Positions 1-8,836 of a DNA stretch of 64,000 nucleotides are shown here, one piece after another (the stretch's first letter is position 1; every line of letters begins with the position of its first letter). The position numbers and the translations under genes are program-made. The DNA comes from Sphingobium sp052327305 (GTDB taxonomy: Bacteria; Pseudomonadota; Alphaproteobacteria; Sphingomonadales; Sphingomonadaceae). The notes beneath the pieces are model-generated. The model was given only the letters and a program-made list of their open reading frames with translations, had not been told where the DNA came from and did not search any database. The stretch is taken from positions 2,108,001 to 2,172,000 of the forward strand of contig NZ_CP182486.1 in assembly GCF_052327305.1 (NCBI RefSeq). The letters run 5' to 3'.

Positions 1-597
1 GGCTGGGAATACGGACCGAACTTCACCCAGACGGGTGGGACGGACGCTCGCGTCGTCGGCCTGCTCAAGGATGGCGCCGCTGCCGATATCGTGGTCGTGC
101 AGACCAGCGAGATGGCGGGTCTCGAGAAGGCCGGACTTGTCCGGCCCGGCACGGTTAAGCCGCTCGGTCGCGTTGACATCGCGGTCGGCGTCAAGGCCGG
201 TGCGCCCCGGCCGGATATTTCGACCTATGCGAAGTTCCGGGATGCTCTGCTCGCCGCGGGCACAGTCGCCTATACGGATCCCAAATCAGGGAGCGCCGGC
301 GGCAAGCTCATCGACAGCGTTCTGGACAAGCCGGAATTCGCAAATCTCAAGCGCGTGCATAATGCGCGGGTAGCAACTGGAGAAGTTCCGATCTGGCTCG
401 AGGCCGCTGGCCAGCTGCGCGGTTCCTATGGGGTCGACGAGGTGGGTCTGCTTCCCCAGAGTCTCAACGCTAATCTTCAGTTCTCGATCGCGGTCGGAGC
501 GAACGCCAAAAATCCCGAAGCCGCGATTGCATTCGAAAACTATGTCCTGCAGCGGCAGTTCGCGCCGGTGTGGACCAAATGGGGTGTTGCCCGATGA
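1..597 (+). CDS. ModA-like extracellular solute-binding protein, 3' part only
   Basis: The reading frame is open from the first base, so the start and any signal peptide lie outside the window. The 198 residues left look like the second half of a periplasmic binding protein of the molybdate-binding ModA type. The segments TDARVVGLLKDGAAADIVVV, YTDPKSGSAGG and the closing NPEAAIAFENYVLQ are typical of that fold. ABC importers use such proteins to capture a small anion, but no permease or ATPase gene is visible here. The ligand is unknown and may not be molybdate. The stop overlaps the start of the next gene (ATGA), so the two are probably translated together. Confidence 0.75.
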   Translation, partial: GWEYGPNFTQTGGTDARVVGLLKDGAAADIVVVQTSEMAGLEKAGLVRPGTVKPLGRVDIAVGVKAGAPRPDISTYAKFRDALLAAGTVAYTDPKSGSAGGKLIDSVLDKPEFANLKRVHNARVATGEVPIWLEAAGQLRGSYGVDEVGLLPQSLNANLQFSIAVGANAKNPEAAIAFENYVLQRQFAPVWTKWGVAR

Positions 598-1157
598 AAA
601 GTCGCTTTTCCCGCGGTCTGGCCCTGATTGCTCTGGGTCTGCCGTTCGCTCTCAGCGCAGCCGATGCGCAGGTGACCTTCACGACGCCGAGCAATGAGGC
701 GGCGCAGGCTCCCAGACCCACCCGTGATCGGGGGCCGGCTCTGGCGCCTTCCGTGGTCGCTGCGCAGACAGCCGTCGAGGCTTGTGCTGCACGGGGCTAT
801 CAGGTCACTGCTGTGGTGGTCGATTCCGCCGGTCTGCCGGTCGTCCTGCTTTCGGGCAACGGCGCTGCGGCGATCACCCAGAGCATTGCCATGGGCAAGG
901 CCGTTTCCAGCATGAGGAACGGAAAGCCGAGCGGCGCACTGGCGGCCGAAGCACGGACCAATCAGGAACTGGCCGCGAAACTTGCAGCCGATCCTCAGCA
1001 GGGTCCGCAGCGTCCGGGCGGTCTGCCGATCCTGGCGGGCGCTGACGTTATCGGCGCGATCGCGGTGAGCGGAGCGCCGGACGGTAACTGGGACGCCGAG
1101 TGTGCACAGGCCGGGTTGAACAAGGCTGCAGCGGGTTTCAAGTCAGCCAAGCGCTGA
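594..1157 (+). CDS. exported HbpS/GlcG-family (DUF336) protein
   Basis: This is a 187-residue protein. I place the start at ATG 594, which overlaps the upstream stop and begins a clear signal peptide (MKSRFSRGLALIALGLPFAL, cleavage after about residue 26). The mature part shows the HbpS/GlcG pattern: VEACAARGYQVTAVVVDSAG, then QSIAMGKAVSSM, then GGLPI and the closing GAIAVSGAPDGNWDAECAQAG. Members of the family bind haem or act as accessory proteins beside oxidases, but their biochemical role is poorly defined. Its place between a binding protein and a PQQ dehydrogenase cluster suggests a periplasmic accessory role in that oxidation system, which is inference. Confidence 0.8.
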   Translation: MKSRFSRGLALIALGLPFALSAADAQVTFTTPSNEAAQAPRPTRDRGPALAPSVVAAQTAVEACAARGYQVTAVVVDSAGLPVVLLSGNGAAAITQSIAMGKAVSSMRNGKPSGALAAEARTNQELAAKLAADPQQGPQRPGGLPILAGADVIGAIAVSGAPDGNWDAECAQAGLNKAAAGFKSAKR

Positions 1158-1169
1158 CATGAACCGATC

Positions 1170-1241
1170 CCGGCGCATTTAATCTGCGCCGGCCAAAAAC
1201 AAAGACGCCGGGAGCCCGTTGGGTTCCCGGCGTCTTTGTTT
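1170..1241. terminator. two tandem hairpins, convergent terminator
   Basis: Two stem-loops lie between convergent genes. The first is CCGGCGCA/TGCGCCGG (1170-1177 with 1185-1192). The second has 21-base arms at 1197-1217 and 1221-1241 with a single G-T pair and a 3-base loop. The A-run on one side and T-rich flank on the other let the second act as a terminator in both directions. Confidence 0.85.
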
Positions 1242-1334
1242 GTTTGCTCGTTCTGGATGTCGGCAACGATGTGCGGATCCGGTAGAACGACCGGAGAGGA
1301 GCGGGTGATCGAGCCACCCGCTCCCGTCCTTGTC

Positions 1335-2486
1335 TCAGGCGCCTTTGCGGGCGATCTTGGAGACCTTCACCTTGGCACGGATCAGGCGCTTGTTCGACGT
1401 CATGTAGACATAGCCGTCCGCGCCGAACTCGCAGTTGGAAATGCGGTCGTCGGCCTTGATGGCGCCCAGTCTGCGGCCGTCCGGGCTGAAGATCGTTATG
1501 CCAACGCTGCTCGAAGCCCAGATATTGCCCCGATCGTCCACCTTCAGGCCATCGCCGCCCGTGACCACCGAACGCGGCACGAACACGCGCCGGTTCGATA
1601 CATCGCCGCGCGCGTCGACATCGAAGACCACCCAGCCCGAGGAATCGGTGCAGTAGAGCTTCGAGCCATCCGGAGAGAGGCCGATGCCGTTGGGCCGCAA
1701 GGACTTGTCGATAAGGGTGACGCTGTTGTCCGGATTGAGCCGGAAGACGCCCGTATAGTCCATCTCCCGGTCCGGACTGTTGAAGATGTTGTTGAGACCG
1801 AACGGCGGATCCGTGAAGAACACCATGCCGTTGGGATGAAGCACCATATCATTGGGGCTGTTGAAGCGCTTGCCTTCGAAGCGATCAGCAAGCTTCGTCT
1901 TCTTCTTGGTCTTGAGGTCGATAATGGCGATTGCGCGGTTGCCCTGATCGGCGACCATCAGGCCGCCGCGAGCGCGGATCATGCCGTTGGTGCCGGGCTC
2001 CTGTAGATTGGGTGCCCAGGTTTCGCCATTGGGGCCTTCATAGCCCGAAGGCTGCAGCCAGGTTTCGCCGGGCGCCTTGGTGGACCCTTTGACTGGCATC
2101 TGCCACTTGACGATCTTGTTGTTGCGCGTGTCGGAGCACAGCAGGTAGCCGTCCTTGCCGCCGACCCATACCGGACCTTCCACCCAGACGAACCCGTCGA
2201 GAATCTTCTCCACCGGCGTGCTGACGTCGATCAGAGCGGAGAGGGCTGGGTCCATTTGCTCCACGGAGCCGACAACCGGGAAGGGCGGGAAGATCGGCGG
2301 GGTTGGCGGGGCAACCTGAGGGCCCGTGACCGGAGGGCGCATCGGCGGAGGGCCACCGGCAGGACCGCCCGGAGGGCCGGGAGGTGCGCCCGGCGTCGGG
2401 CTTGCGGCAGGCTGGCTCAGCGCCCGGGTGGCGATGGCCGCGGCTCCAGCGGCAATCACGGTCCGACGCGAAAATTTGTAGTTCAT
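1335..2486 (-). CDS. Tat-exported SMP-30/gluconolactonase family protein
   Basis: This 383-residue protein has a Tat-type leader (SRRTVIAAGAAAIATRALS). A proline/glycine-rich linker covers roughly residues 25-70, and a six-bladed SMP-30/gluconolactonase propeller follows. Visible family signatures are FVWVEGPVWVGGKDGYLLCS near the start of the domain, FNSPNDMVLHPNGMVFFTDP in the middle and RPNGIGLSPDGSKLYCTDSS later, which carry the usual metal and substrate residues. The family hydrolyses sugar lactones and other cyclic esters. The start is supported by a strong GGGGAGGAAGAG ribosome site. Its divergent partner is a PQQ dehydrogenase, so lactone produced by that enzyme is a plausible substrate; this is inference. 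Confidence 0.87.
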   Translation of the reverse strand: MNYKFSRRTVIAAGAAAIATRALSQPAASPTPGAPPGPPGGPAGGPPPMRPPVTGPQVAPPTPPIFPPFPVVGSVEQMDPALSALIDVSTPVEKILDGFVWVEGPVWVGGKDGYLLCSDTRNNKIVKWQMPVKGSTKAPGETWLQPSGYEGPNGETWAPNLQEPGTNGMIRARGGLMVADQGNRAIAIIDLKTKKKTKLADRFEGKRFNSPNDMVLHPNGMVFFTDPPFGLNNIFNSPDREMDYTGVFRLNPDNSVTLIDKSLRPNGIGLSPDGSKLYCTDSSGWVVFDVDARGDVSNRRVFVPRSVVTGGDGLKVDDRGNIWASSSVGITIFSPDGRRLGAIKADDRISNCEFGADGYVYMTSNKRLIRAKVKVSKIARKGA

Positions 2487-2859
2487 TATGGTCTCTTCCT
2501 CCCCAGATCAGCGAAGCGATCCAGCTTCTGCTCCATGCTGCACAAATTTAAAGACGATTTGTTGTAATATTTTTCACCCGCGATGCGTGGGGCACGTCTC
2601 ACGCTCCACGGCGACTGGCTCCCCTATTTGCCCAGAGGCAATCCAGAATGGCTTTACGATATGGGTGTGCGGCTCGACTGGCAAATCGGAATGTCGCCGC
2701 GATTGATCCTGTTATCTGATCCATTTTCCGAGCCGCACGCCGAGGGTATCACATATCCTGATCGAAGTGGCGGCATTCGCTATTGGCGTGCTATGAGGCA
2801 CCTGCCTAGGCTGGGTAACTGCCTAGCGAACTTAAACAAAAAATGGATTTCTGCGCAGA
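2487..2859. other. divergent promoter region without a gene
   Basis: This 373-bp gap separates the SMP-30 gene and the PQQ dehydrogenase gene, which are transcribed away from each other, so it should hold both promoters. It is A+T richer near 2545-2580 and near 2830-2850. I saw no convincing coding sequence and no strong palindrome. Confidence 0.5.
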
Positions 2860-5049
2860 ATGACCAAGGAGCTGGATCGCCGCCATTTGCTCGCCTCTGC
2901 CTCTGGCGTGGCACTTTTGGGTTTCACGAAACTAAGTTTGGGAACCGCGTTTGCCCAGGGCAGCGCGCCCCGGCCCGGTGCCGGCCCCGCCGCGTCGGGG
3001 GTGGCGCCCGCTTCCGGATCGGCGCCCGCTGACACCAATTGGTACTCGTATGCGGCCGATCTCTCGGCGACTCGCTACGCGCCGCTGGACCAGATCAACG
3101 CGACGAATTTCAACTCGCTCGAGGTTGCCTGGCGCTTCAAGACCGACAGTTTCGGATCGCGCCCCGACGCCTATTTCAACGCCACGCCGCTGGTGGTGAA
3201 CCGCAAGCTGTACAGCACGGTCGGTTTTGACCGCTACGTTGTCTGCCTCGATCCGGGCACGGGCCAGATTCTCTGGACCTATCGCCATGATGAGAAGGGG
3301 CGTCTGGGTGCGCGTGCAGGTTCGGGCTTTGGCCTTGCGCACTGGACCGACGGCACGGAGGAGCGCATCCTCTTCGTGACCCGGAGCTACCAGCTCATTT
3401 CGCTCGATGCCAAGACGGGTCGCCCGGATCCCAACTTCGGGGACGGTACGGAGGTGGATCTTCGCAAGGAGTGGGACGCCGAGATTGATCCGGTGAAGCC
3501 CATTGTCGGCCTCCATGCCGCCCCGACGATCGTCAGAAATACCGTAGTCGTGGGCAACGCCTCGACATCCACGAACATCGGTCACTTGCGCGGCTATGAT
3601 GTGAAGACCGGCAAGCGGAAGTGGATTTTCCACACAGTACCCAAGAAGGGCGAGTTCGGTTACGATACCTGGATAGTTCCCGGTCAGGCCGAGAAGGCGA
3701 CGAACACCGGCGTCTGGGCGCCCATGTCCGCCGATCCGGAACTCGGTCTGGTCTATGCCGGCGTCGAGCTTCCGCAGACCGATTATGTCGGCACGACCCG
3801 CCATGGAGACGGCCTGTTTTCCGAAACGCTCGTCGCGCTGGACTGCGAAACCGGCGAACGCAAGTGGCATTACCAGCTTGAGCATCACGGCATCTGGGAC
3901 CGCGACGTGCCCTGCGCCGCCATTCTGCTCGATCTGCCCGGACCTCGGGGGCGCGTCATCAAGGCGCTGGCGCAGCCGAGCAAGCAGGGCTTCCTGTTTG
4001 TGCTCGATCGCACGACCGGCAAGCCTGTCTGGCCCATCCCGGAGAAGAAGGTGGAGATCGGTAATGCGCCGGGCGAGTGGTATTCGCCAACGCAGCCCTT
4101 CCCCAGCAAGCCGCCGCCATTCACCCATCAGGGTTTCAAGCCCGAGGATGTCATCGACTGGACGCCCGAGATCAAGGCGCGCGCGCTGGAGATCATTTCC
4201 CATTACAAACTGGGTCCGATCTACACGCCGCCTAGCATGGTGAGTGACACCAACTGGGGCACGCTGGCTGTTCCGGAATCGCAGGGTGGTGCCAACTGGC
4301 CCGGTGGCTCAGTGGACCCCGTGAACAGCCTATTCTATATCTACAGCAAGGCGAACACCCAGGTGTTTGGCGTTCAGGTCGGTGCCAGCGGGCAATTGAC
4401 CAGCGCCTTCGGTGGTGTGGGTCGCGGCAATAATGACAATATGGGTGGCGCTTTTGGTGGCGCTGCCAATCCCGGCGGTCGAGCGGGCAATGGTGGCCCG
4501 GTTCCGCCCGGCACCAAGGATGGTCTCAACGACCCAATCACCAAGGGCATGTTGACGATCGGTGGCATGTCTTTGCTCAAGCCACCATGGGGTCGCATCA
4601 CCGCGCTGGACCTGAAGACCGGCACGAAAATGTGGGAAGTCGCGCACGGCGAAACGCCCGATTTCGTGACCAACAACCCGCTCCTCAAGGGCGTTAAAGT
4701 TCCGCGCACCGGCCAGTCGGGCATTCTCGGCGTCATGACCACCAAGTCATTGGTGATCTGTGGAGACAGCGGCCTGTTCACGGACGAGAAGGGCCGCAAG
4801 GCGGCCCGGTTGCGCGCTTATGACAAGATGACGGGCACCGAGGTGGGTGCCGTGTTCATGGACCAAGCGCAGACTGGATCGCCGATGACCTACATGTTCG
4901 GCGGGCGGCAATATATCGTGGTCGCCAGCGGCGGTCTGAACGGCGCCGAGTTGATCGCTTATCGCCTGCCTGCTCCGGCTGGGTCGGTTCCGCCGGAAGG
5001 ACGGGGGCCGCGTCCGGGGCCATCGACCGGCGCTGCGCCTGATTTGTAA
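2860..5049 (+). CDS. Tat-exported PQQ-dependent (quinoprotein) dehydrogenase
   Basis: This 729-residue enzyme has a twin-arginine leader (DRRHLLASASGVALLG), a short Pro/Gly-rich linker and an eight-bladed PQQ propeller. The propeller resembles the catalytic part of glucose dehydrogenase: THQGFKPEDVIDW, LEHHGIWDRDVP near residue 342 and SKQGFLFVLDRTTGKPVWPI are typical. PQQ enzymes of this group oxidise sugars or alcohols in the periplasm and pass electrons to a quinone or a cytochrome c. There are no N-terminal membrane helices like those of E. coli Gcd and no fused haem domain, so an external acceptor is expected; a small cytochrome c is encoded 3.3 kb downstream. A glycine/asparagine-rich insert covers about residues 517-550. 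Substrate unknown. Confidence 0.88.
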   Translation: MTKELDRRHLLASASGVALLGFTKLSLGTAFAQGSAPRPGAGPAASGVAPASGSAPADTNWYSYAADLSATRYAPLDQINATNFNSLEVAWRFKTDSFGSRPDAYFNATPLVVNRKLYSTVGFDRYVVCLDPGTGQILWTYRHDEKGRLGARAGSGFGLAHWTDGTEERILFVTRSYQLISLDAKTGRPDPNFGDGTEVDLRKEWDAEIDPVKPIVGLHAAPTIVRNTVVVGNASTSTNIGHLRGYDVKTGKRKWIFHTVPKKGEFGYDTWIVPGQAEKATNTGVWAPMSADPELGLVYAGVELPQTDYVGTTRHGDGLFSETLVALDCETGERKWHYQLEHHGIWDRDVPCAAILLDLPGPRGRVIKALAQPSKQGFLFVLDRTTGKPVWPIPEKKVEIGNAPGEWYSPTQPFPSKPPPFTHQGFKPEDVIDWTPEIKARALEIISHYKLGPIYTPPSMVSDTNWGTLAVPESQGGANWPGGSVDPVNSLFYIYSKANTQVFGVQVGASGQLTSAFGGVGRGNNDNMGGAFGGAANPGGRAGNGGPVPPGTKDGLNDPITKGMLTIGGMSLLKPPWGRITALDLKTGTKMWEVAHGETPDFVTNNPLLKGVKVPRTGQSGILGVMTTKSLVICGDSGLFTDEKGRKAARLRAYDKMTGTEVGAVFMDQAQTGSPMTYMFGGRQYIVVASGGLNGAELIAYRLPAPAGSVPPEGRGPRPGPSTGAAPDL

Positions 5050-5058
5050 GAAACTTTG

Positions 5059-5095
5059 TGACCCCTTGGCTCAGTCAAGGGGTCATTTATTGTTA
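5059..5095 (+). terminator. rho-independent terminator after the PQQ dehydrogenase
   Basis: Perfect 10-base stem TGACCCCTTG / CAAGGGGTCA (5059-5068 with 5076-5085), followed by TTTATTGTTAT. The 5096-5327 stretch after it is A+T rich and should hold the promoter of the TonB receptor gene. Confidence 0.85.
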
Positions 5096-5327
5096 TAGAT
5101 CCAAAATGATATCAGTGACACCGGCAAATATGGAGCGGCGTCACTACCAATAGATTTTACATATTGAGTAATAAATCGGACATTTTGAAATAATCATGCT
5201 TTATGATCGCATAACTTGATCGACTCCGATACTATTGAAATTTGTAATGGGGTGATTTTCCTCTCAAAGTCTAATCTGGCTTTGCTCGACCAATAAATAT
5301 TGGCGACGCCACTTAGAGGAGAGGATA

Positions 5328-8243
5328 ATGCAAAAGTCTCTAAAGAGGGGAATCTCTACACTAACGCTTGCTGCCGCTATCGCTGGCGTGACTTCGGGCG
5401 CTTATGCGCAGCAATCACCAGCGGCCGATCAGGCGCCCGTTAGCGCCGCCAGCGAATCCCGCGCCGCTGCGGACGATCTCGCTAGCGATCAGGACGTCAT
5501 CGTTACCGGGTCTCGCATCATGGCCAACGGCTTTCAGGCGCCCACGCCTGTTACAGTCGTCAGCACCGAGCAATTGCAACGAACTGCCCCTGGCACGATT
5601 GCGGAAGGCCTCAATCAGTTGCCGCAGTTCGCCGGTTCGCGGTCCAACACCACGCCCGGCGGCCTGGGTAACACGCCGTCGACCGGTAACTATCTCAACT
5701 TGCGTAACCTGGGATCGCTGCGCACGCTGGTCCTGCTCGATGGTCAGCGTCTGCCGCCGACCAGCTATGAAGGCATCACTGACTCCAACATCATTCCGCA
5801 GGCCTTGATTCAGCGCGTTGAGGTCGTGACCGGCGGCGCATCGGCGGCTTATGGTTCGGACGCCGTGTCCGGCGTCATCAACTATGTGCTCGATACCAAG
5901 TATAATGGCGCGAAGGGGCAGATCCAGTACGGCAAGACCGAATATGGCGACGCACCGACGCTGAAGGCCAATTTCGCCTTCGGAACCAACATCACCGATC
6001 GCATCCATGTTCTCGGCAGTTACGACCATTACGAAACCAAGGGCATCGTGGGTAACGAGTCGCGCCCATTGGGTCGTTTCAACTGGCTGCGCACCGGAGC
6101 CGGCACGCAGGCCAATCCTTACAGGGAATTCCAGAATGTCCGCTTCTCGAACGCCTCTTACGGGACGCAGATCAGCACGGCGAACCCTGCCACTGTTCCG
6201 GGCACGACCAACCCCTTCCCCCTACGCGGTTATGAGTTCCTGCCGGGCGGTCTGGCCGTCCCCATGGATCTTGGTACGCCCACGGGTTCGGCCGGTGCCA
6301 GCGTAGGCGGTAACGGTCCGGTCGTCCTTGGCCGCTCGCTGACCGGCACCCAGAACACCGAGCAGCTTTTCGGTCGTGTCGATTTTGAGGTGACGTCAGA
6401 TCTTCAGGCGTTTGCGCAGTTTTCCTACACCGATTCCTTCGCAAGCTCGATCAGCGTTGGCTCGGGTACGCAGGTTGGCGACTTCCGGATCTTCACGGAC
6501 AATGCGTTCATTGCCGATTCGACCCGCGCCATCCTGCAGGCGGCTGGCGTCCAGAGCTTCATCGGCAGCCGTATTCAGGCCGACCAGCCGCCGAAGCTTC
6601 AGGAGCTCTTCCAGAAGGCAGGAATCTTCGTTTCCGGTCTCAGGGGCAAGCTGGGCGAGTACAACTGGGATGTGGGATATTCGCATGGCGAGACCCGGCT
6701 GAAGTCCTCGCACTACGGCAACTTCAACAACCAGCGTTATTATGCCGGCCTGGATGCTGTGAAGAATGCGCAGGGCCAGATCGTGTGCCGCATCACGATT
6801 ACCAATCCCGGCCTTCTGGACGATTGTATTCCGTTCAACATCTTCGGCAACGGCTCGCCCTCTCAGGCGTCCTATGACTATATCAGCCAGTCGGCTGACT
6901 TCGCCGTCAAACAGAAGATGGACATCTTCACGGCCAACCTTTCCGGCGAGGTCCTGCAGCTTCCTGCAGGCGCTCTATCGGTGGCGGTAGGCGCAGAATA
7001 TCGCAGCCAGAGCCTGGTACAGACGTCCAATGCCGATCCCTCCCAACCGATCGATTTGACAGGCATACGCACCAGCCCGAACCCATTCCTGCTGAAGTTC
7101 AATTCCACGAACGTCGGCGCGACCTCTGCCAAGCAGAACGTCAAGGAAGCCTATATCGAGCTGGCTATTCCTCTTCTCAAGGACGCGCCGTTCGCTCAGG
7201 AGCTGAGCCTTAACGCGGCGGGCCGTTATACCGACTATTCGACCAGCGGAAGCGTGAAAACCTGGAAGCTGGGCGCGAGCTGGACTCCGGTCGACTCCAT
7301 CCGCTTCCGCGCTACGCGGTCGCGCGATATCCGGGCGCCTACTCTTAACGAGCTGTTCGCCGCGACCAACTCGGGTCAGGTGGCGTTTCTCGATGTCCAC
7401 ACCAATACCAATGCCCGCCTGACGACGATCAACACGGGTAACCCGAATCTGACGCCTGAGCTTGCCGACACGTTTACTGCCGGTGCCGTTTTCTCACCGT
7501 CGTTCGTGCCCCGTCTCCAGTTCTCGGTCGACTATTACAAAATCAAGATCAAGGACGCGATCGGCACGCCCAACCAGCAGCAGATCTATGACGAGTGCGA
7601 GGCGTCGCGCGGAACGGCAGGGGTTTGCTCGACTATCATTCGTCCGTTCCCGTGGGAGAATACGACTCCGGCCAACTTCCCGACCCGGCGCCTGTCTTTC
7701 CCGATCAATCAGTCGTCCGTCGAAATCTCCGGTCTCGATTTCGAGATTTCGTATCGTGCGGAGTTCAATGGAGGCATCGTATCCGACAGCTCCACGCTGG
7801 ATATCCGCCTGATTGGTGGTCAGCTGTTTGATTATCTGACTCAGAACGACCCGAAATCGCGTGTTCTTCAGACCGACAATTCGGGGAACAACAGCAAGAC
7901 CAGAGTCAATCTGGCCTTCAACTATCGTGACGGGCCGATCGGTCTGTCGACGCAGACTCGTTATATCGGCAAGCGCAAGAAAACGCAGGATCCGAGCCTG
8001 TTCTACGCTGATGGTTACAGCAACGACATTCCGTCGCGCATGTATACGGATGCCACGGCGAGCTATCGTTTCGAGCGCTACGGCGGCAATTTCGAGGCTT
8101 ATTTTACTGTCACCAACCTGTTCGATCGCGATCCGCCGCTCATTCCGGGCGGTGGTCAACCCGGACAGCCTTATCCGACCAATACGCTGGTCTACGATAT
8201 CTTTGGCCGGACCTATACGGCGGGTATTCGCTTCAGGTTCTAG
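5328..8243 (+). CDS. TonB-dependent outer-membrane receptor
   Basis: This is a 971-residue receptor. A signal peptide (about residues 1-27, ending AYAQ) is followed by an Ala/Asp-rich stretch and a TonB box, DVIVTGSRI, near residues 55-63. The plug domain follows (TPVTVVSTEQLQRTAPGTI, then VEVVTGGASAAYGSDAVSGV), then a 22-strand barrel ending in GRTYTAGIRFRF with the usual final aromatic residue. Such receptors use proton-motive force through TonB to bring ligands across the outer membrane. In sphingomonads many serve carbohydrates or plant compounds as well as iron chelates. The AGAGGAGAGG ribosome site fixes the start. Its position inside the PQQ/lactonase cluster suggests that it imports the substrate of that pathway (inference). 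Confidence 0.95.
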   Translation: MQKSLKRGISTLTLAAAIAGVTSGAYAQQSPAADQAPVSAASESRAAADDLASDQDVIVTGSRIMANGFQAPTPVTVVSTEQLQRTAPGTIAEGLNQLPQFAGSRSNTTPGGLGNTPSTGNYLNLRNLGSLRTLVLLDGQRLPPTSYEGITDSNIIPQALIQRVEVVTGGASAAYGSDAVSGVINYVLDTKYNGAKGQIQYGKTEYGDAPTLKANFAFGTNITDRIHVLGSYDHYETKGIVGNESRPLGRFNWLRTGAGTQANPYREFQNVRFSNASYGTQISTANPATVPGTTNPFPLRGYEFLPGGLAVPMDLGTPTGSAGASVGGNGPVVLGRSLTGTQNTEQLFGRVDFEVTSDLQAFAQFSYTDSFASSISVGSGTQVGDFRIFTDNAFIADSTRAILQAAGVQSFIGSRIQADQPPKLQELFQKAGIFVSGLRGKLGEYNWDVGYSHGETRLKSSHYGNFNNQRYYAGLDAVKNAQGQIVCRITITNPGLLDDCIPFNIFGNGSPSQASYDYISQSADFAVKQKMDIFTANLSGEVLQLPAGALSVAVGAEYRSQSLVQTSNADPSQPIDLTGIRTSPNPFLLKFNSTNVGATSAKQNVKEAYIELAIPLLKDAPFAQELSLNAAGRYTDYSTSGSVKTWKLGASWTPVDSIRFRATRSRDIRAPTLNELFAATNSGQVAFLDVHTNTNARLTTINTGNPNLTPELADTFTAGAVFSPSFVPRLQFSVDYYKIKIKDAIGTPNQQQIYDECEASRGTAGVCSTIIRPFPWENTTPANFPTRRLSFPINQSSVEISGLDFEISYRAEFNGGIVSDSSTLDIRLIGGQLFDYLTQNDPKSRVLQTDNSGNNSKTRVNLAFNYRDGPIGLSTQTRYIGKRKKTQDPSLFYADGYSNDIPSRMYTDATASYRFERYGGNFEAYFTVTNLFDRDPPLIPGGGQPGQPYPTNTLVYDIFGRTYTAGIRFRF

Positions 8244-8267
8244 TCATCCAAATATCCGTATCAGGGG

Positions 8268-8291
8268 TGGGCCGTCCGAAAGGGCGGCCCA
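8268..8291 (+). terminator. hairpin after the TonB receptor gene
   Basis: Ten-base stem TGGGCCGTCC / GGGCGGCCCA with one G-T pair and a GAAA tetraloop. There is no following T-run, so it may instead protect the 3' end of the message. Confidence 0.55.
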
Positions 8292-8393
8292 TTCGCGTCC
8301 GGTAATATCGTCGGGCGGGGCGTATTCGCCAGTCGATTGCGTCTTGACGCTTTGAGCGACGTGAATTTACGGACTGAATCTGGAGAGTGGCCG

Positions 8394-8768
8394 GTGGGTA
8401 AAGTGAGCTTGAAATCTATGAATTCTCTGACAGCCCTGGTGACCCTGAGCGTCTTGGGCGCCGGTACATTCGTTGCGCTCAGTCCTGCTAACGCGCAATC
8501 AGCGGACCTTCCCGAAGGCCCCGGCAAGGCGCTCGTTCAGGAAAGCTGCACGACCTGCCACGGCGTGGATCTGGTTACGGCGCAGCGCCGTTCGCCCGAC
8601 GAGTGGACGGAAGTGGTCAATCGCATGGTCGGAAACGGCGCCGAGTTGACCGAGGAGCAGAATAAGGCCGTGCTGGCTTATCTCGGGACATATCTCGGCA
8701 AGGGGTCTGGGACCGCCGCCGCTGCATCCCCAGCCGCTGACGCAAGCCACGCAGGCGCGCACCATTAA
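8394..8768 (+). CDS. small exported cytochrome c
   Basis: I place the start at GTG 8394, preceded by GGAGAG, which gives 124 residues; ATG 8418 is the alternative. A signal peptide ends at about SPANAQ. One haem-binding motif, CTTCH, is seen near residue 52, with a possible methionine ligand in NRMVGNG. Length and layout fit a soluble class I cytochrome c, and the tail is rich in Ala and His. It lies directly downstream of the TonB receptor and close to a PQQ dehydrogenase that lacks its own haem domain, so it is the likely periplasmic electron acceptor of that enzyme (inference). Confidence 0.85.
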   Translation: MGKVSLKSMNSLTALVTLSVLGAGTFVALSPANAQSADLPEGPGKALVQESCTTCHGVDLVTAQRRSPDEWTEVVNRMVGNGAELTEEQNKAVLAYLGTYLGKGSGTAAAASPAADASHAGAHH

Positions 8769-8776
8769 AGCTTCAG

Positions 8777-8811
8777 CGGGAGCGGCGGCCACGGGCTGGC
8801 GGTCGCTCCCG
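8777..8811. terminator. convergent hairpin between cytochrome c and lysR genes
   Basis: Arms CGGGAGCG (8777-8784) and CGCTCCCG (8804-8811) flank a GC-rich loop. It sits between two convergent genes and probably stops transcription from both sides. Confidence 0.5.
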
Positions 8812-8836
8812 TGCTCACCTCAAGGCAGCGTGAAGC

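Noticed and set aside
2712..2720. A third copy of the GntR-type motif (TTATCTGAT) upstream of the SMP-30/PQQ genes
   Set aside because: Only the core TCAGAT matches, a 6-mer expected many times in 64 kb.
2583..3032. A 149-codon frame covering the SMP-30/PQQ promoter gap
   Set aside because: It overlaps the start of the PQQ gene in another frame, has no recognisable content and lies where divergent promoters are needed.
2932..4203. A 423-codon open frame antisense to the PQQ dehydrogenase
   Set aside because: Same effect of G+C-rich third codon positions; its translation is rich in Arg and Ala without domain signs.
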